Part shown: positions 8,752 through 18,981 of the stretch, piece after piece | Layout of the letters: each line of letters starts with the position of its first letter | How positions within the stretch are numbered: the first letter of the stretch is position 1 | Position numbers and translations under genes: made by a program | The notes under the pieces: model-generated | What the model was told of the DNA's origin: nothing | The model's database searches: none | The model's input: only the letters and a program-made list of their open reading frames with translations | Assembly: GCA_016936395.1 (NCBI GenBank) | Contig: JAFGXY010000055.1 | Coordinates: forward strand, 1 to 64,000 | DNA: 64,000 nucleotides | Direction of reading: 5' to 3' | Origin: Paracoccaceae bacterium | GTDB lineage: Bacteria > Pseudomonadota > Alphaproteobacteria > Rhodobacterales > Rhodobacteraceae

Positions 8752-10146
8752 TCACCCTTCGACAGCAGCGGCAAGTGCCGCGATGGCACCGGCTGCATCC
8801 AGCCTGTGTTGCGCCATGGCAGACCATTCGGCCATGGCGGCTTTTCCAGCATCGGGCAAGGCCTGCAATTCGGTCAACGCGGTTTGCAGATCACCCGCTT
8901 TAACGGCCGCTTCGGCGCGGGACAACACGGCATCCGAGCCGTCGCCTTCTTGCGGCGTCAAGGACCGCACACCCGCGGCGCTTTGCAGGAAAGACGTGGC
9001 GCGGTCGGCCCAGTTGTCGCCGATGTTTGACCGGATCGAGGTATCAAGCGCCACCCGCGCTGCCTCTGGAAAGCCTGCGATCAGGGTAGCCAACGACGGC
9101 ACGCCGCTTTCTGCAGATTGGGTCAGAATGTCGGGCACATCAAATCCCGCCAGATCGGGCAAGGCATCGGTAAACGGGCCACCGCTTTCCAAGGCCGCCG
9201 TCAGGCGACCGACAGAGGCCTTGGCCAGTGCGATGCGCGCGGTTTCTTCGGCTTCGGCCTTGATGGCGGCGGCCGAGGCTTCGGCTTCGGCGATCTGGGC
9301 CTTGGCTTCGTCAACCATGGCCAGAACCCCGGCGCGCGCATCGCCCTCTTCTTGCTTCAGCACATCCATTTCGGCGCGCAGGGCCCTGACCGTGGCGACC
9401 AGATCGGAGGGAACACCATCCGCCGAAATGATCGGACCCGCCGCTTCCAGCGTCGCAAGCCGGGCTTCCAGTGCGGCGAGTGCATCCGTCACCGGCGAAA
9501 GATCGGGCTCGGCCGCGGCGGGCCGCGACTCAAGCGCTGCGATGCGGTCTGTCAATGTGGCCTCTTCCAGCGCACCGATTCGCGTTGTCAGGGCCTGCAT
9601 CGCAGCCTGTTCTTCGGCAGAGGGCGCCGGGGCGGGCAGCAGACCGGGGATCGGGTTGAAGGTGGCCAGAGCATAGCCCGCCGCCGCCGCAACGACGCCG
9701 CCAAGGACGGTTCCGAAAAATCCACCGCCCGATTTCTGCCGCGCTGGCGGCGGGGCCGGGGGCGCCGGCGGTGGGGTGGGTTCGGGCCGGGATTCTTCGA
9801 TGACCTCGGCGTCGGTCACATCGGAACTGTCTTGCGACTGCGGGCTGTCGTCGCCCAAAGCTTCAAGGATTTCATCCGCTTCGACGGTTTCGACAAACTC
9901 GTCCGCGCGCTTGCGATCGGCGTCCTCGGCAGCCTGTTCTGCCCAGCTGGCCACCTCGGCATCAAGGATCTTGGCCTCATCGTCCAATACAGCCGATGTG
10001 ACAGTCTCCTCGCCCGACGGCGACGAAGATGTATCGGCAGCGTCGAGCGGGGTGTCGGAACTGGGGTTCGCTTCGGCCGATTCAGGGACGGTCATCTGGC
10101 CATCATCTGTTTCGGCCTCTGGGTTTGGGCGGACTGGTGTGGCCAT
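8752..10146 (-). CDS. Mitofilin/Mic60-like inner membrane protein (COG4223-type)
   Basis: Acidic N-terminus, single TM (GGGFFGTVLGGVVAAAAGYALA), coiled coil, C-terminal mitofilin-like domain; between hemD and hemY-like gene. Confidence 0.75.
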   Translation of the reverse strand: MATPVRPNPEAETDDGQMTVPESAEANPSSDTPLDAADTSSSPSGEETVTSAVLDDEAKILDAEVASWAEQAAEDADRKRADEFVETVEADEILEALGDDSPQSQDSSDVTDAEVIEESRPEPTPPPAPPAPPPARQKSGGGFFGTVLGGVVAAAAGYALATFNPIPGLLPAPAPSAEEQAAMQALTTRIGALEEATLTDRIAALESRPAAAEPDLSPVTDALAALEARLATLEAAGPIISADGVPSDLVATVRALRAEMDVLKQEEGDARAGVLAMVDEAKAQIAEAEASAAAIKAEAEETARIALAKASVGRLTAALESGGPFTDALPDLAGFDVPDILTQSAESGVPSLATLIAGFPEAARVALDTSIRSNIGDNWADRATSFLQSAAGVRSLTPQEGDGSDAVLSRAEAAVKAGDLQTALTELQALPDAGKAAMAEWSAMAQHRLDAAGAIAALAAAVEG

Positions 10147-10222
10147 GGTGTACATTCCTGTTTACACTTTGGCAGGCGAGCCTGCGATTTAACGCGATCC
10201 TAATCCTGCTCGCTGGTGATCA

Positions 10223-10948
10223 TCAAGCATTCAAAAAGCAATGATCCATCGCAAGAAGGAGGTCTTTCTGTGTCGGGGCGGCGGCTACCTTAACCTGTTG
10301 AACCTTCATGTCTGCAACGGCTTGCGTCACAGCAGGGCTAAGGACCACCAGATACAGCGTGGCGCGCAGCGTCAGCACCGCACATGCTGCGCCGAAAAGC
10401 CGCGCACTACGGGGCGAAAACAACGGCACGATCACCGGACCGACAGACTGTAAGGTAAACTTGACAGTTTCGTTGAACGGAATCGGCTCTTGGGCATAGA
10501 TCACCCGGCTTTCGGCCTTCACCCCGCGATCTGCCAGGGCCTGCGCCACATCACCGACCGACTCACGCCCATGCAGATGCAAAAAGGGCGAGTCCTCCGG
10601 GTGGTTGGCCAGCATTTGTGCCAGATCACCGGATGCGCCGTTGGCCGAAATCGACTCGAACCCCAACTCCCTTGCCACCTCGGCGGTGCGGTTGCCCACG
10701 CAATACGCGCGCCTTGGCAAGGACAGCCCCAGCGTGCGCGCCGCTTTCACGCCGGTTTCCGAAGTGAAGACCACTGACGAGAAAGCACCGCACTCAACCT
10801 GGGTTGGCATCACCACGGGGCACAGCAGCGGGCTGAGGATCGGATCAACCTTGTCGCCATAGCGGTCCAGCAAAGTCTGCCGGAACCGCGATGCTTGCGG
10901 CTCGGGCCGGGTGATCAGAACCGGAATGGCGCGGGATTGCGAGACCAT
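10223..10948 (-). CDS. hemD: Uroporphyrinogen-III synthase
   Basis: [13 protein letters not shown] start, [28 protein letters not shown]; heme-gene context. Confidence 0.82.
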   Translation of the reverse strand: MVSQSRAIPVLITRPEPQASRFRQTLLDRYGDKVDPILSPLLCPVVMPTQVECGAFSSVVFTSETGVKAARTLGLSLPRRAYCVGNRTAEVARELGFESISANGASGDLAQMLANHPEDSPFLHLHGRESVGDVAQALADRGVKAESRVIYAQEPIPFNETVKFTLQSVGPVIVPLFSPRSARLFGAACAVLTLRATLYLVVLSPAVTQAVADMKVQQVKVAAAPTQKDLLLAMDHCFLNA

Positions 10949-10993
10949 GGCACAGGTGTTACCTGCGACAGACAATTTTCGCAACGGCGGACC

Positions 10994-12085
10994 ATGCAGG
11001 CAGCCCTGACCTTTCTTGGCATAGAATCAAGCTGCGACGACTCCGCCGCCGCCGTGGTGCGCGTGGGCGACCGGGCCGAGGTTTTGTCCTCGGTGGTGGA
11101 AGGCCAAGTGGCGCTGCATGCCGCCTTTGGCGGCGTGGTGCCAGAGATTGCCGCCCGCGCCCATGCCGAACGGCTGGACGGATGCGTCGAACGCGCGCTG
11201 GATCAGGCCGGTCTGACGCTGGCCGATCTGGACGGTATCGCCGTCACCGCCGGGCCGGGGCTGATTGGCGGCGTGCTGTCCGGCGTGATGCTGGCCAAGG
11301 GGTTGGCGGCGGGCACCGGCCTGCCGCTGGTGGGGGTCAACCATCTGGCCGGTCATGCGCTGACGCCGCGGCTGACCGACGGATTGGCGTTTCCCTATCT
11401 GATGCTGCTGGTGTCTGGCGGGCACTGCCAGTTTCTGATCGCGGACGGGGCTGAGGATTTTCACCGGATCGGTGGCACCATCGACGATGCCCCCGGCGAG
11501 GCGTTTGACAAGACCGCCAAACTGCTGAGTCTGCCGCAACCCGGTGGCCCGGCGGTCGAGGCCGAGGCCGCCCTGGGCGATGCTGCGCGTTTTGTGCTGC
11601 CCCGCCCGCTGCTGGACAGGCCGGGCTGCGACATGTCGTTCTCTGGTCTGAAAACCGCGCTGTTGCGGGCGCGCGATGCGCTGATCGCTGAAAAGGGCGG
11701 CTTGACGGTGGCAGACCGGCGCGACCTCTGTGCCGGGTTTCAGACCGCAGTTACAGCGGTGCTGACGGAAAAGACCCGGCGCGCTCTTGACCTGTATCTG
11801 GACACCGCACCGAACCCGCCGGCCTTTGCCATTGCCGGGGGCGTGGCGGCCAATGCGCCCATTCGCGCCGCGTTAGAGACGCTTTGTGCCAGCCGCGATG
11901 TGCGGTTCGTCGCCCCACCTTTACGGCTGTGCACCGACAATGCCGCCATGATCGCCTATGCCGGGATCGAACGCTTCCGCCTGGGCCACCGGGACGATGC
12001 CACCCTGTCAGCACGCCCGCGCTGGCCACTGGATCAAACCGCGCCCGCGATGATCGGGTCGGGCAAGAAGGGGGCCAAGGCATGA
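10994..12085 (+). CDS. tsaD: tRNA N6-adenosine threonylcarbamoyltransferase
   Basis: [43 protein letters not shown]. Confidence 0.96.
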   Translation: MQAALTFLGIESSCDDSAAAVVRVGDRAEVLSSVVEGQVALHAAFGGVVPEIAARAHAERLDGCVERALDQAGLTLADLDGIAVTAGPGLIGGVLSGVMLAKGLAAGTGLPLVGVNHLAGHALTPRLTDGLAFPYLMLLVSGGHCQFLIADGAEDFHRIGGTIDDAPGEAFDKTAKLLSLPQPGGPAVEAEAALGDAARFVLPRPLLDRPGCDMSFSGLKTALLRARDALIAEKGGLTVADRRDLCAGFQTAVTAVLTEKTRRALDLYLDTAPNPPAFAIAGGVAANAPIRAALETLCASRDVRFVAPPLRLCTDNAAMIAYAGIERFRLGHRDDATLSARPRWPLDQTAPAMIGSGKKGAKA

Positions 12086-13050
12086 TCGGTATTGCAGGCG
12101 CAGGGGCGTTCGGGTCGGCATTGGCGGTGGCGCTTGGCCGAGCCGGGCAAGACGTGACACTGTGGGCGCGGGATCCCGATCAGGTCAGGCAGATGGCCGA
12201 GACGCAGCGCAACCTGCGCCATCTGGGCAGCGTCAGCTTGCCGCAAACAGTGTCTGTGACGGCCGAAATCGGCGGCTTGTGCGGGGCAAAAGCCGTGCTC
12301 TTGGCGGTTCCGATGCAATCCCTGCGCGGTTTCATGGCCGGTCACGGCCGTAGTCTGGACGCCGTGCCCCTGGTTACCTGCTGCAAGGGAATGGACCTTG
12401 CCACGCTGAACGGCCCCACGGCGCTGATCCGGCAAAGCCAGCCACAGGCCATGATCGCCTGCCTGACCGGCCCCAGCTTTGCGGTGGATATCGCCCAGGG
12501 CCTGCCGACCGCGCTGACCCTTGCCTGCGAAAGCGATGCTGGCGGAGAGATGCTTCAGCATCTGTTGTCGACCCCGACCCTGCGGCTCTACCGCACCACC
12601 GATGTCATCGGGGCCGAACTTGGCGGCGCGTTGAAGAATGTGATCGCCATCGCCGCCGGTATTGTCATAGGGGCGGGCTTGGGTGAAAGCGCGCGTGCCG
12701 CACTGGTCACGCGCGGCTTTGCCGAGATGGTGCGCTTTGCCAGCCGCATGGGGGCGCGGCCCGAGACGATGATGGGCCTGTCAGGCCTCGGCGATCTGGT
12801 GCTGACCTGCACCTCGGAGCAATCCCGCAACTTTCGCCACGGACAGGCCTTGGGCAAGGGCATAGCGCCAGACAGCCGCCAGACCGTTGAAGGCGTAGCC
12901 ACCGCGCAGGCGATCTTGGCCCAGACGTTGCGCCTTGGCATGGCCGCACAAATCCCGGTGACCGCCATGGTGGCGCAGGTTACCTCTGGCCGAATCGGTA
13001 TTGCCGAGGCCATTCATGCCCTGATGACCCGCCCCCTGAAAGAGGAATAG
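12082..13050 (+). CDS. gpsA: NAD(P)H-dependent glycerol-3-phosphate dehydrogenase
   Basis: [50 protein letters not shown]. Confidence 0.96.
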   Translation: MIGIAGAGAFGSALAVALGRAGQDVTLWARDPDQVRQMAETQRNLRHLGSVSLPQTVSVTAEIGGLCGAKAVLLAVPMQSLRGFMAGHGRSLDAVPLVTCCKGMDLATLNGPTALIRQSQPQAMIACLTGPSFAVDIAQGLPTALTLACESDAGGEMLQHLLSTPTLRLYRTTDVIGAELGGALKNVIAIAAGIVIGAGLGESARAALVTRGFAEMVRFASRMGARPETMMGLSGLGDLVLTCTSEQSRNFRHGQALGKGIAPDSRQTVEGVATAQAILAQTLRLGMAAQIPVTAMVAQVTSGRIGIAEAIHALMTRPLKEE

Positions 13051-13053
13051 ACC

Positions 13054-13326
13054 ATGCGCGCCGCCCTGATCTGTATCGACAAACCCGGCCACCTGCAAAC
13101 ACGCCTGGACACCCGCGCCGCGCATCTGGCGTATGTCGACGCCACGGGCATTGTCGAGATCGCGGGGCCTTTTCTGGATGCTGACGGCACGATGATCGGC
13201 AGCCTTATCGTGCTGAACGTTACCTCCATGGATCAGGCACGGGCCTGGGCCGACGCAGACCCCTATGCCAATGCCGGATTGTTCGAAAGCGTTGCCATCC
13301 ACGAATGGAAAAAGGTGGTCGGATGA
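13054..13326 (+). CDS. YciI-like family protein
   Basis: 90 aa; ALICIDKPGHLQTRLDTRAAHLAYV...DPYANAGLFESVAIHEWKKV. Confidence 0.88.
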   Translation: MRAALICIDKPGHLQTRLDTRAAHLAYVDATGIVEIAGPFLDADGTMIGSLIVLNVTSMDQARAWADADPYANAGLFESVAIHEWKKVVG

Positions 13327-13751
13327 AGTTCTGGCTGTTCAAGTCCGAACCCGATGCCTGGAGCTGGGACCAGCAGGTTGCCAAAGGTGCATCGGGCGAG
13401 GAATGGACGGGCGTGCGCAACTATCAGGCCCGCAACAACATGCGGGCGATGCAGGTGGGCGACCTTGGGTTCTTCTACCATTCCAATGTCGGCAAAGAGA
13501 TCGTCGGCATCGTCGAGGTGATCCGGACCAGCGCGCCCGACAGCACCACCGATGATCCGCGATGGGATTGCGTGGTGATCAAGGCGGTTTGCCCGCTCAG
13601 GCACCCTGTCACGCTGGATACCTGCAAGGTGCAACCGGGGCTGGAGGCGATGGCTCTGGTCACCAACACGCGCCTGTCGGTGCAACCGGTCTCCGAAGCG
13701 GAATGGCGGATCGTCTGCGGTCTGGCGGGACTCGATCCTATCGGCCTGTAA
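13323..13751 (+). CDS. EVE domain-containing protein
   Basis: MKFWLFKSEPDAWSWDQQ...WTGVRNYQARNNMRAMQVGDLGFFYHSN. Confidence 0.94.
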   Translation: MKFWLFKSEPDAWSWDQQVAKGASGEEWTGVRNYQARNNMRAMQVGDLGFFYHSNVGKEIVGIVEVIRTSAPDSTTDDPRWDCVVIKAVCPLRHPVTLDTCKVQPGLEAMALVTNTRLSVQPVSEAEWRIVCGLAGLDPIGL

Positions 13752-15165
13752 GACCTTGACGGGCGATGGCCGCGATCACGGCTTGCGCCTGTTCAGCCAA
13801 AGTCCGTTCATGGGCCGGTGACAAACGCAGTTTGCCTTTGCTGCCCCAGATCGGCAGACCGGCACCCTGAACCATCGGGTTCAGGCCAAGATCCACACAA
13901 TGCGCCCGCAGCGCTGCGTGAAGCGCGAGGACACGCGCCTCGGTGCGTGGCAGAACGGCAAGGTTGGGCGTGGTTTGCAAAAGACGCGCCAGAAAGCCCG
14001 TGGCGAAGGCGGCAGCCAAAACGGTTCCCGAAACCGTGCGCGGACCAAGGTTCAGGCCAACGCCGGGGGCCAGAACGTCAAGGCCCCTGCCCGACGCCGC
14101 CCTTGCAAAAGCAGCAAACCCGTCACTGCCCGCATCCGCCAGAAGATGCCGGTTGGATCGGTCTGCGCCGCGCCCAACGGCGCCAACCCCCAGCACTTCG
14201 GGCCAAGCCGCTGGAAACCTGACCGGCCAGCCCGTCTCGCCAACCGGTGCTACGACGACGAGGCCGGACGCGCGGGCCGATCGCAGCGCGCGCAACAGCC
14301 GTGGGTCAGGATGCGGGCACGACACCGCCAGACAGACAAGATCAAGCTGGTGACGAGCGCAGTGGTCCAGTGCCGCGATCAAATCGGTGACATGCGCTCG
14401 AAGCGGCAAAGACAGATGGTGAATCTCGACGCCAGGCGCGCAACTGCCCAGAATTTGCGTCAGTGCCGAGGCCAGTGGAGTGTGGGTTTCTGGCACGACG
14501 GCGCAGGCTTTCGGGCGCTTCCAGTCGGTCACTAACTGATCATCGCACACCGGAGCGATCACACAGCCTTCGCATCCGGCGCGGACCTTGCCCCAGGGAT
14601 GACAGGAAATGACGGCGACGCGAACCAAGGACGCGCCCAGCACACACAGGCTTGGCACCATGTGCAGACGCATTGCCTCCACGCCCCAACAGAGACGATC
14701 ACCTTCTGCCTCCGGGACCGGCTCCAGAACCGCCGTGTTATGCTGCGACAGGAAGGGCTCGGTTTCCACCAACCTTGGATTGATCTGTCGAAGCGTGACA
14801 TATCCTGCGGCTTCGACCAGCAAAAGCGTTTGTGCGGTATCGGGAAGGGCCGCAACTGAAAGAATGGCTCGGCCCGCCGTATCCGTCTCGACGCAATCGC
14901 CCCCATCGGGGATGGCGGTCAGAACGGTCACGGTGGCCCCCGCGACCGGTCGCCCCAGCACATCGGTTACGCGCAGGTCAATTTTTCGCCTTGGGCCATA
15001 AACAATAGCGGATGACGGAACTGCGGTCTTTGTCAGGGTTTCCTGAAACAGGCCTTGTGCGGTCAGGGCCTCGTGTTCCGCCAGCCCGCCAAAACTGGGC
15101 TGGACCCAACGTCCTGACCATCCCTTTTCGTGGTCCGCGCCTGTCATGTCCCGATCCTCACTCAC
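13738..15165 (-). CDS. Subtilase (S8)-fold protein with N-terminal carboxypeptidase-regulatory-like domain; catalytic residues apparently lost
   Basis: WGVEAMRLHMVPSL...VRVAVISCHPW, DLIAALDHCARHQLDLVCLAVS, GLVVVAPVGETGWPVRFPAAWPEVLGVGAVGR and SGTVLAAAFATGFLA align by eye to subtilase blocks, but D/H/N/S positions differ. Confidence 0.7.
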   Translation of the reverse strand: MSEDRDMTGADHEKGWSGRWVQPSFGGLAEHEALTAQGLFQETLTKTAVPSSAIVYGPRRKIDLRVTDVLGRPVAGATVTVLTAIPDGGDCVETDTAGRAILSVAALPDTAQTLLLVEAAGYVTLRQINPRLVETEPFLSQHNTAVLEPVPEAEGDRLCWGVEAMRLHMVPSLCVLGASLVRVAVISCHPWGKVRAGCEGCVIAPVCDDQLVTDWKRPKACAVVPETHTPLASALTQILGSCAPGVEIHHLSLPLRAHVTDLIAALDHCARHQLDLVCLAVSCPHPDPRLLRALRSARASGLVVVAPVGETGWPVRFPAAWPEVLGVGAVGRGADRSNRHLLADAGSDGFAAFARAASGRGLDVLAPGVGLNLGPRTVSGTVLAAAFATGFLARLLQTTPNLAVLPRTEARVLALHAALRAHCVDLGLNPMVQGAGLPIWGSKGKLRLSPAHERTLAEQAQAVIAAIARQGLTGR

Positions 15166-15744
15166 TTCAATACCGTTGGAACCAAGGTCTGGCGAATCCT
15201 TCCGTCCGTGCCTTCAGACCGCACCGAAAAGACGGTGTCTGGTCCTTCACGGTGCGCTTACGTGAGCTTTTTGTCCGTTTCATGCCAAAGGTAAGGCGCG
15301 ACCGGTCTTGCGAGGGGGGAGAAACAAAAGGCGCTGTCGCCGCCAACGTGGCTGCAACTGTCATCACCTCGGGACGCTATTCTGGATCGGTGTTGATCGT
15401 GGATCTTGGCGCCATTGAACTCTCATCGAGCCACGGCAGGGAGGGCACGACCCTGACGTGGCGATACTAGGGTTGCTGGCCATCGCCGTGCCTTGGGGCC
15501 TGATTGCCGCGAGGCCTTTCGATGCTGATTTGGCACGCCACAGCAGCGTTTTCGGTCACAAATGGTTGCGAAATGGAGGGCCCCGACCCCAACAGGACCC
15601 TCCATCCACCCCACGTGCTCCCCTGGCACCACACGTGTTCTGAAAAAGGGTCCCGGGCATACTGCCCTGTTACTGTTACGCTACAGGATACTGCGGTCGC
15701 CGCGCAAGTTCGACAAAGATAAAACTGTAACCTTGGCAATGCAC

Positions 15745-15785
15745 GAAAAAGGCCCCACGGCGGATGGGCCCTTGTCGGGTCTTTT
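15745..15785 (-). terminator. Rho-independent terminator of the DUF2853-like gene
   Basis: Minus strand GGCCC-atccgccgt-GGGGCC followed by TTTTT. Confidence 0.65.
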
Positions 15786-15795
15786 TGCGGGCGGC

Positions 15796-16137
15796 TTAAT
15801 TGTACACGGCTTCCTTGCCGAAATGTTTGGTCAACATGTAATACACCACCGCGCGGTATTTGCTGCGGTTTGACCGGCCGTAGGTGTCGATCACCGCGTG
15901 GATTGCTTCCATCAGCCGGGGGCTGTCTTCCAACCCCAGCTTTTTCATCAGGAAGTTCTTCTTGATCGTCTCCAACTCGCTGTCATCGGTTCCAGCAACG
16001 ACCGAGGCATCATCGTTGTAGATCGCAGGTCCACAGCCGATGGTCACTTTGGTCAACAGGGCCATGTCTGGCGTCATGTTGCATTTTGTAGTCAGTTCAT
16101 CGGCATATTTCGCGATCAGATCGTCACGCTTACTCAT
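15796..16137 (-). CDS. DUF2853 family protein
   Basis: MSKRDDLIAKYADELTTKCNMTPDMALLTKVTIGCGPAIYNDDASVV... Confidence 0.8.
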   Translation of the reverse strand: MSKRDDLIAKYADELTTKCNMTPDMALLTKVTIGCGPAIYNDDASVVAGTDDSELETIKKNFLMKKLGLEDSPRLMEAIHAVIDTYGRSNRSKYRAVVYYMLTKHFGKEAVYN

Positions 16138-16332
16138 GGCTTTTTGTCCCTGTCCGACTGAGTTCCGGCCCACCACAACCGTCATGGTGAGCGCTCGTCA
16201 CAAAAGGTAGGCTGAAATTCGATTTCGAACCAAGGGAAAAATCCACCTCACCCAGCGCCAGCGACCGCCGTTGTCGTTCCGCGCTGCCAAGGCAACAAGC
16301 TCTGGTTTCCAAAGCAAGGCAGGGAAAGAAAG

Positions 16333-16358
16333 AGGCCGACCATTTCCACGGTCGGCCT
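16333..16358 (-). terminator. Terminator hairpin downstream of ahcY
   Basis: Perfect 9-bp stem AGGCCGACC-atttccac-GGTCGGCCT, T-rich on the minus strand, just past the ahcY stop. Confidence 0.7.
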
Positions 16359-16380
16359 TTCGTTGCAGCGTTGCAGCAGA

Positions 16381-17778
16381 TCAATAACGGTAGTGGTCCG
16401 ACTTGAACGGTCCTTCGACCGCAACCCCAATATAATCGGCCTGATCCCGGCGCAATTCGGTCAGCTTTACACCGATCTTTTTCAGATGCAGGCGGGCGAC
16501 TTTTTCATCCAGCGATTTGGGCAGGATATAGACGCCGGGCTTATAGTCAGCGCCCTTGGTCCAAAGCTCGATCTGGGCCAGCACCTGATTGGTGAAAGAT
16601 GCCGACATCACGAAAGACGGGTGGCCAGTGGCATTGCCAAGGTTCAACAGGCGGCCTTCGGAAAGCAGGATGATGCGATTGCCATTCGGCATCTCGATCA
16701 TGTCGACCTGGTCCTTGATGTTGGTCCATTTGTGGTTTTTCAGCGCGGCGACCTGAATTTCATTGTCGAAATGGCCGATGTTGCCGACGATCGCCATATC
16801 CTTCATCTCGCGGATATGCTCGATGCGGATCACGTCCTTGTTGCCAGTGGTGGTGATGAAGATATCGGCGCTGGCGACCACGTCTTCCAACAGCACCACC
16901 TCGAACCCGTCCATCGCAGCTTGCAGCGCGCAGATCGGATCGACTTCTGTCACCTTCACACGCGCGCCGGCACCTTGCAGTGACGCGGCCGAGCCTTTGC
17001 CAACGTCGCCGTAGCCGCAAACCACGGCCACCTTGCCGGCCATCATGGTATCGGTTGCGCGGCGGATGCCGTCGACCAAGGATTCCTTGCAGCCGTACTT
17101 GTTGTCGAACTTCGACTTGGTGACGCTGTCATTGACGTTGATCGCGGGAAACGGCAGCAGCCCTTTCTTGTGCAGATCATACAGGCGATGGACGCCGGTG
17201 GTGGTTTCTTCCGAAACGCCCTTGATCTCATCGCGCTGCTTGGTGAACCAGCCGGGCGATGCCTTGAGCCGTTTCTTGATCTGGTTGAACAGGCAAACCT
17301 CTTCATCCGAGGTCGGAACCTCGATCAGATCGGTCTCACCCGCCTCAACCCGCGCACCCAGCAGGATGTACAGCGTGGCATCACCGCCATCGTCCAGGAT
17401 CATGTTGCAGGTGCCACCCTCGCCGCCGAACTGGAAGATGCGGTCGGTATATTCCCAGTAATCCTCAAGGCTTTCACCTTTGATCGCAAACACCGGGATG
17501 CCCGATTTGGCGATCGCCGCGGCGGCATGGTCCTGGGTCGAGAAGATATTGCATGACGCCCAGCGCACATCAGCCCCAAGGGCCGCCAGCGTTTCGATCA
17601 GAACGGCGGTTTGGATGGTCATGTGCAGCGACCCGGCAATCCGCGCGCCAGTCAACGGCTTGGTGGTGCCAAACTCTTCGCGGCAGGCCATCAGGCCCGG
17701 CATTTCGGTTTCCGCGACCGTCAGTTCCTTGCGCCCGAACTCGGCAAGCGCGATGTCTTTTACGATGTAGTCAGCCAT
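16381..17778 (-). CDS. ahcY: Adenosylhomocysteinase
   Basis: [51 protein letters not shown]-terminal KSDHYRY. Confidence 0.97.
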   Translation of the reverse strand: MADYIVKDIALAEFGRKELTVAETEMPGLMACREEFGTTKPLTGARIAGSLHMTIQTAVLIETLAALGADVRWASCNIFSTQDHAAAAIAKSGIPVFAIKGESLEDYWEYTDRIFQFGGEGGTCNMILDDGGDATLYILLGARVEAGETDLIEVPTSDEEVCLFNQIKKRLKASPGWFTKQRDEIKGVSEETTTGVHRLYDLHKKGLLPFPAINVNDSVTKSKFDNKYGCKESLVDGIRRATDTMMAGKVAVVCGYGDVGKGSAASLQGAGARVKVTEVDPICALQAAMDGFEVVLLEDVVASADIFITTTGNKDVIRIEHIREMKDMAIVGNIGHFDNEIQVAALKNHKWTNIKDQVDMIEMPNGNRIILLSEGRLLNLGNATGHPSFVMSASFTNQVLAQIELWTKGADYKPGVYILPKSLDEKVARLHLKKIGVKLTELRRDQADYIGVAVEGPFKSDHYRY

Positions 17779-17944
17779 GTTCAATTCGTCTCCTGATCTG
17801 TTGAGGGGCGCTCTATCACCGCTTGACCCCAAAAACAACGAGCATTGCCCTCGGTCGGTGCGGGCCGAAGCGTCGCCGGCATTTGCACGCAGCTTTCCGA
17901 AGCGCTAAATGTTGCGAAGAAGACGGAAGAAAAGGGCGACGCTG

Positions 17945-18541
17945 ATGGCACAGCCGCAACGCGCATGGCAACGCATGCTGTCAGGTCGGCGGCTTGATCT
18001 GCTGGACCCGACGCCGATGGATATCGAAATCGAGGATATCGCGCACGGGCTTGCCTTTGTCGCGCGGTGGAATGGCCAGACCCATGGTGACTGGCCCTAT
18101 TCCGTTGCAGAACATTCGCTTTTGGTCGAGGTGATCTTTTCGCGGCTGAACCCTGGGTGCGCCAACAAATGGCGGTTGGCCGCCTTGCTGCATGATGCGC
18201 CGGAATATGTGATCGGCGACATGATCTCACCCGTCAAGGCGGCGGTCGGGCCTGCCTATGGTGCGCTGGATGAACGCCTGACAGCGGCGGTGCATTTGCG
18301 CTTTGGCTTGCCGGCAATCTTACCCGCGGCCATCAAGAAACAGATCAAGGCCGCAGATCGGATTTCCGCCTGGATGGAAGCCGTGCAAATTGCCGGCTTT
18401 TCGCAAACCGAAGCCGACAGACTTTTCAAACGCCCGGATGTCACACTGATTTCCGGGTTGGAAATCCGATTGCGGCCCGCATCGGCGGTAAAGGCCGATT
18501 TTGTTTGTCGGCACGCCGCTTTATTGGCGGAATGCGGATAG
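17945..18541 (+). CDS. HD-domain phosphohydrolase (YfbR-like)
   Basis: YSVAEHSLLVEVIF...LAALLHDAPEYVIGDMISPVK. Confidence 0.85.
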   Translation: MAQPQRAWQRMLSGRRLDLLDPTPMDIEIEDIAHGLAFVARWNGQTHGDWPYSVAEHSLLVEVIFSRLNPGCANKWRLAALLHDAPEYVIGDMISPVKAAVGPAYGALDERLTAAVHLRFGLPAILPAAIKKQIKAADRISAWMEAVQIAGFSQTEADRLFKRPDVTLISGLEIRLRPASAVKADFVCRHAALLAECG

Positions 18542-18586
18542 AAGAACAAGGCGCGCGCTGCCCAAAGGCAGCCGGCCCGGCGGCTG

Positions 18587-18901
18587 TCAGATCGCCATGT
18601 CTTCAGGTTTGGCGCCTGACTTGAGGGCCAGATCAAACCAGCGCGGCTTGCGCCCACGGCCTGACCACGTCTCGGATGCATTGGCAGGATTTGCGTATTT
18701 TGCTGCTGCTGGTGCGCGTTTTTTCGGGGCGGTCAACCCTACCAATTCGGATAGGGAAAAGCCCATCGCGCGGGCTTTTTCTTCAAGTTCGGCGATAGCC
18801 TCTTTCTTGCGACGCTCCTGAAATGACGCTATCGCCTTGGCGACTTGCGACTGAAGATCCTTGAGGTCTTTCAGGGACAGATCATTCAGGTTGATATCCA
18901 T
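18587..18901 (-). CDS. hvrA: H-NS family nucleoid protein, HvrA-like
   Basis: 104 aa; C-terminal WSGRGRKPRWFDLALKSGAKPEDMAI; downstream of regA as in R. capsulatus. Confidence 0.82.
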   Translation of the reverse strand: MDINLNDLSLKDLKDLQSQVAKAIASFQERRKKEAIAELEEKARAMGFSLSELVGLTAPKKRAPAAAKYANPANASETWSGRGRKPRWFDLALKSGAKPEDMAI

Positions 18902-18981
18902 TCCCGTGGTCCTTTTACCGTTTATTGTTGTGCTTTAGTAGAATGCCTCCGGCAGAAACACAACAATTCGTTAAAAGGTTT

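Noticed and set aside
9118-10203. 361-aa plus-strand ORF rich in GFG/RGR opposite the mitofilin-like gene
   Set aside because: Low-complexity shadow of the acidic/Ala-rich minus-strand gene
17779-17944. Possible SAH riboswitch upstream of ahcY
   Set aside because: Location is suggestive, but I could not match the SAH or SAM/SAH riboswitch core by eye; a covariance search would be needed
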